This document shows, in pieces, positions 61,182-64,000 of a stretch of 64,000 nucleotides of DNA (within the stretch, counting starts at the first letter, position 1; each line of letters begins with the position of its first letter). Where the stretch lies: contig NZ_JRJE01000032.1 of the NCBI RefSeq assembly GCF_000763295.1, forward strand, positions 682,001 through 746,000, read 5' to 3'. The position numbers and the translations under genes were made by a program. A model generated the notes under the pieces. The model made no database searches and was not told where the DNA came from. It worked only from the letters and a program-made list of their open reading frames with translations. This DNA comes from Thalassospira australica. Its GTDB lineage: Bacteria > Pseudomonadota > Alphaproteobacteria > Rhodospirillales > Thalassospiraceae.

Positions 61182-61887
61182 TGCCGATGACCTTCAGCTT
61201 AACCCTGCGGGCCTGATGCGGTTGATGACCTGGCTCAGTCCGTCATTCCCGGTGGGCGCCTATACCTATTCGCATGGCGTGGAATATGCGGTTGAGGATG
61301 GCCGGGTGGGATCAGCAGAGACCCTGATCAACTGGGTTGAAGGGGTTTTGGAATTTGGTGCCGGGCGGATTGATGCGGTGCTGTTTTGCGCAGCATGGCG
61401 GGCGGCACTGGCCGGTGATGAAGATGCCCTGTTTGACATCGGGGTTGAGGCCGACTGTTGGCGCGGGACATCTGAAATGGCGCTGGAGGCAACCGCACAG
61501 GGCCGCGCATTTGTGTCGACCACCGGAAAAGTCTGGGGCGATGGCATTGTAACCCGCTGGGCCGGGGCCATGCGTTCGGATGATCGGTTGCCGTCCTATC
61601 CGGTGGCGGTTGGCATTGCCGCAGCCGAGGCAAAAGTACCCCTGCGCGATGCCTTAACAGCGTATCTTCATGCGATGGCGGCAAATCTTGTGTCCAGTGC
61701 CGTGCGTTTGGTGCCACTGGGCCAGACCGATGGTGTCCGGTCGCTGTCATCACTTGATCGGGGTGTTTGCATTGCGGTGGATCACGCCATGAAAACCGAT
61801 CTTGCCGACCTTGGTGCTGCGGCCCCGATGGTCGATTGGACATCGATGAAACATGAAACCCAATATACGAGGCTATTTAGATCATGA
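61171..61887 (+). CDS. ureF: urease accessory protein UreF
   Basis: Encodes 238 residues from the ATG at 61171, inside the ureE end, with GGGGAAA upstream. [25 protein letters not shown] is the UreF signature. All-helical; it acts with UreD and UreG and gates the GTPase. Its stop overlaps ureG (ATGA). Confidence 0.94.
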   Translation: MTTNADDLQLNPAGLMRLMTWLSPSFPVGAYTYSHGVEYAVEDGRVGSAETLINWVEGVLEFGAGRIDAVLFCAAWRAALAGDEDALFDIGVEADCWRGTSEMALEATAQGRAFVSTTGKVWGDGIVTRWAGAMRSDDRLPSYPVAVGIAAAEAKVPLRDALTAYLHAMAANLVSSAVRLVPLGQTDGVRSLSSLDRGVCIAVDHAMKTDLADLGAAAPMVDWTSMKHETQYTRLFRS

Positions 61888-62504
61888 GCTCTCCCCTTCG
61901 TATCGGCATTGGTGGCCCGGTCGGGTCCGGTAAAACAGCCCTTCTGGAGCGTCTGTGCAAGGCGATGCGCGATGATTTCAACATCGCAGCCATCACCAAT
62001 GACATCTACACCCGCGAGGATGCCGAATTCATGACCCGTTCGGGCGCACTGGCGGCTGACCGCATTGCCGGTGTTGAAACCGGTGGCTGCCCGCATACGG
62101 CCATTCGCGAAGATGCATCGATCAATCTTGCCGCAGTCGAAGACATGGCCGAAAAACATGCGGGGCTTGAGGCGATCTTTATTGAATCGGGTGGCGATAA
62201 CCTTTCGGCGACTTTTTCACCGGAACTGGCCGATATCACGATTTACGTCATTGACGTTTCCGCCGGCGATAAAATCCCGCGTAAAGGCGGACCGGGCATT
62301 ACGCGGTCTGACTTGCTTGTGATCAACAAGACCGATCTGGCGCCGCTGGTGGGGGCTGATCTGGGCGTGATGGACCGCGATGCCAAGAAAATGCGTCGGG
62401 ATCGTCCGTTCCTGTTTACCAATCTCAAGGCGATGGACGGCCTTGATGACGTCAAAAACTTCATCATCGAGACAGGGGGGCTCCGCCAATCCGCAGCATC
62501 CTGA
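61884..62504 (+). CDS. ureG: urease accessory protein UreG, GTPase
   Basis: Encodes 206 residues. The P-loop is [16 protein letters not shown], the metal site [17 protein letters not shown] (Cys-Pro-His), and the G4-like [13 protein letters not shown]. It powers nickel delivery to UreC. Last gene of the urease operon; a terminator follows. Confidence 0.97.
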   Translation: MSSPLRIGIGGPVGSGKTALLERLCKAMRDDFNIAAITNDIYTREDAEFMTRSGALAADRIAGVETGGCPHTAIREDASINLAAVEDMAEKHAGLEAIFIESGGDNLSATFSPELADITIYVIDVSAGDKIPRKGGPGITRSDLLVINKTDLAPLVGADLGVMDRDAKKMRRDRPFLFTNLKAMDGLDDVKNFIIETGGLRQSAAS

Positions 62505-62586
62505 TATGGGGATAAAAGGAAAGCTGCACGGGCTTTGCCAGCGACATGAGTAGCGGCATTGACCCAAGGATGACGGGAGCACGCAT

Positions 62587-62622
62587 CGCCCGGCCGAATG
62601 GCCGGGCGTTTGTGTTTTTGGA
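62587..62622 (+). terminator. terminator of the urease operon
   Basis: CGCCCGGCC (62587-62595) pairs with GGCCGGGCG (62600-62608) around GAAT, followed by TTTGTGTTTTT. Confidence 0.88.
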
Positions 62623-62636
62623 GCAGAAATATAAAG

Positions 62637-62698
62637 TGCAACTTTTTAGTTGCATAATGAAATATCTTCTGGCAGATTAAGCGCAACCAGGAGGTTGC
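62637..62698. promoter_or_regulatory. paired operator candidates for the ArsR repressor
   Basis: TGCAACT-TTTT-AGTTGCA at 62637-62654 and GCAACC-AGGA-GGTTGC at 62683-62698 are perfect inverted repeats sharing the GCAAC/GTTGC half. The second encloses the AGGAGG ribosome site of the SRPBCC gene. Confidence 0.65.
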
Positions 62699-62701
62699 AT
62701 T

Positions 62702-63148
62702 ATGTCAAATACAATTGAGAAGTCGATTGAAATCAAAGCGTCCCGTTCACGTGTCTGGCAGGCCCTGACAGACCATCAGGAGTTTGGCACATGGTTCGGG
62801 ATTGATATCAAGGCCCCGTTTGCCGTTGGCGAGGTATCCAGGGGCATGATGACCATCGAAGGTTTCACCCATGTGCCGTGGAACTCCACAATCAAGGCCA
62901 TGGAGGAGCCAGCTTACTTTGCCTATACATGGCATCCCTATGCTGTGGACCCCGAAGTCGATTACAGTGGGGAACCCGAAACCCTTGTCGAATTCTGGCT
63001 GGAAGAAACGTCCGGTACGACATCGGTAAAGGTGCGGGAAACCGGATTTGATAATCTACCACCCCATCGCATTGCTGATGCGCTGCGGGCCAATACAAAC
63101 GGCTGGGGCTTCCAGCTTGAAAACATCAAGAAACATGTCGAAAACTGA
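62702..63148 (+). CDS. SRPBCC (AHSA1-like) domain protein
   Basis: Encodes 148 residues of one START/SRPBCC fold: IEKSIEIKASRSRVWQALTDH, FGTWFGIDIKAPFAVGE, and the C-terminal helix GWGFQLENIKKHVE. The fold binds hydrophobic ligands or serves as an Hsp90 activator-like domain. The next gene, an ArsR regulator, overlaps by 14 bases. Such pairs are common, though usually the regulator comes first. Function unknown. Confidence 0.88.
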   Translation: MSNTIEKSIEIKASRSRVWQALTDHQEFGTWFGIDIKAPFAVGEVSRGMMTIEGFTHVPWNSTIKAMEEPAYFAYTWHPYAVDPEVDYSGEPETLVEFWLEETSGTTSVKVRETGFDNLPPHRIADALRANTNGWGFQLENIKKHVEN

Positions 63149-63494
63149 AAACATTCCGGATATTGGCAAACATGGCGATGATTTCTCTGCCATGTTTGCC
63201 GCCTTGGGCGATCCCACCCGTCTGGCGATCTTTGATCGGCTGGCCGATGGTCGGCCGCGGTCGATTTCCACCCTGTCCGATGATGCAGACATGACCCGTC
63301 AGGCCGTGACCAAGCATTTGCGTGTGCTGGAGGCCGCAGGCCTCGTGCAAAACCATCGGGTCGGGCGCGAAAGCCAATATGCCTTTTGCCCCGATCAGTT
63401 GGCACAGGCACGCGCCTATCTTGATCAGGTCGCGGGACGTTGGGAATCTGCCCTGATGCGGCTTAAGTCCTTTGTCGAAGATGACGAGGAGTAA
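63135..63494 (+). CDS. ArsR-family transcriptional regulator
   Basis: Encodes 119 residues from the ATG at 63135 (MSKTENIPDIGKHGDDF). The winged helix is at about 18-90 (FAALGDPTRLAIFDRLADG, DMTRQAVTKHLRVLEAAGLV). No ArsR/SmtB metal-binding Cys motif (ELCVCDL) is present, so it is likely a ligand- or partner-type repressor. It is predicted to bind the two palindromes upstream of the SRPBCC gene and repress its own unit. Confidence 0.9.
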   Translation: MSKTENIPDIGKHGDDFSAMFAALGDPTRLAIFDRLADGRPRSISTLSDDADMTRQAVTKHLRVLEAAGLVQNHRVGRESQYAFCPDQLAQARAYLDQVAGRWESALMRLKSFVEDDEE

Positions 63495-63604
63495 GATGTT
63501 GAAACTCCTCGCATATTAGTAAGGCTGCCGCATTTGATGTCGTCAAAGCCATGTCATTTTGCTTGGCGTTGATGACATTTGCGGTTATCCCATATCGCGT
63601 TGAG

Positions 63605-63669
63605 CCGGTCGGGCGGACCGGTTAACGAAAGGCAAGTCCTGCGCAAGGGGTTGATTGCGGGCCTGCCTT
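63605..63669 (+). promoter_or_regulatory. two hairpins in the bioY leader
   Basis: CCGGTC (63605-63610) with GACCGG (63616-63621), then AAGGCA (63629-63634) with TGCCTT (63664-63669) and partly paired bases between. They end about 24 bases before the bioY ATG. I recognise no known riboswitch and found no BioR-type TTATNNATAA site. Confidence 0.4.
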
Positions 63670-63693
63670 ATAACGGGAATGGGAAACCGTTAC

Positions 63694-64000
63694 ATGAAGA
63701 CCAAAGATATTGTCTATATCGCCCTGTTCGCGGCCTTGACCGCCGTTCTGGGCTTGTTTCCGCCAATCACACTTCCGGTAACCGGTGTGCCGGTGACGGC
63801 ACAATCGCTTGGCCCGATGCTGGCCGGGGCCATTTTAGGGGCGCGACGCGGCGGGCTTTCGATTGTTCTGTTCCTTGTGCTGGTTGCTGTTGGCTTGCCG
63901 CTTTTGTCCGGCGGGCGCGGTGGCTTTGGCGTGATGATCGGTGTGACCGGCGGGTTTATTTTTGGCTGGGCCATTTCGGCCTTTGTCATTGGGCTTTTGA
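63694..64000 (+). CDS. bioY: BioY biotin transporter S component, 5' part
   Basis: The first 102 codons are inside the window; the gene continues past its end. MKTKDIVYIALFAALTAVLG, then PITLPVTGVPVTAQSLGPML and GARRGGLSIVLFLVLVAVGLP with GGRGGFG are typical BioY. It binds biotin in the inner membrane and works alone or with ECF ATPase subunits. Whether bioMN follow is outside the window. Confidence 0.92.
   Translation, partial: MKTKDIVYIALFAALTAVLGLFPPITLPVTGVPVTAQSLGPMLAGAILGARRGGLSIVLFLVLVAVGLPLLSGGRGGFGVMIGVTGGFIFGWAISAFVIGLL

Overview
The window looks like chromosome of a marine or soil alphaproteobacterium of the Rhodospirillales type; Thalassospira is my best guess, from gene content and protein style rather than any database search. 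Base composition is moderately GC-rich, with clearly AT-richer patches at about 4.7-7.0 kb (hipBA and neighbours), 24.8-26.5 kb, 27.4-27.8 kb and 42.3-43.5 kb that look like accessory insertions. I saw no rRNA, tRNA, CRISPR array, complete insertion sequence or phage genes.

Layout. 0-4.7 kb: acyl-CoA metabolism (hotdog thioesterase end, isovaleryl-CoA dehydrogenase, thiolase, a second acyl-CoA dehydrogenase) with a beta-carbonic anhydrase. 4.7-9 kb: hipBA toxin-antitoxin pair, a Cys/His/Asp-type orphan protein, a leftover 3' end of a pspF-like gene, and two paralogous outer-membrane barrels separated by a 10-bp tandem repeat. 9.1-12 kb: phage-shock regulon pspF <-> pspABC with a clear sigma-54 promoter and paired upstream sites. 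12-17.4 kb: LysR with a divergent Asp-nucleophile alpha/beta hydrolase, then an apparent operon of a DUF4143-type ATPase, an exported EndoU-fold nuclease and an exported serine hydrolase. 17.5-24.6 kb: malyl-CoA lyase-like and mesaconyl-CoA hydratase-like genes, an EEP-family nuclease, and sdhCDAB. 24.7-27.8 kb: membrane and TPR orphans.

27.8-62.5 kb is dominated by purine and urea nitrogen salvage: allA, alc, uraD and puuE on the minus strand; uraH, xdhABC, a guanine-deaminase-like gene and a BMP-type ABC importer on the plus strand; then, after a chemoreceptor pair and an acetylpolyamine amidohydrolase-like gene, puuD; then urtABCDE (urea importer) and ureDABCEFG (urease). Together these encode guanine/xanthine -> urate -> 5-hydroxyisourate -> OHCU -> allantoin -> allantoate -> ureidoglycolate -> glyoxylate plus urea -> ammonia plus CO2. 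The urt operon is preceded by a sigma-54 promoter match, which suggests nitrogen control. Glyoxylate could be consumed by the malyl-CoA lyase-like enzyme at 17.6 kb, and CO2/bicarbonate handled by the carbonic anhydrase, but those links are inference.

62.6-64 kb: an SRPBCC-ArsR pair with palindromic operator candidates, and the start of bioY, cut by the window end. The least conventional items are the ATPase-EndoU-serine hydrolase cluster, the pspF 3'-end remnant flanking the barrel pair, the decamer array, the leader hairpin that buries the carbonic-anhydrase ribosome site, and the duplicated urtA leader.
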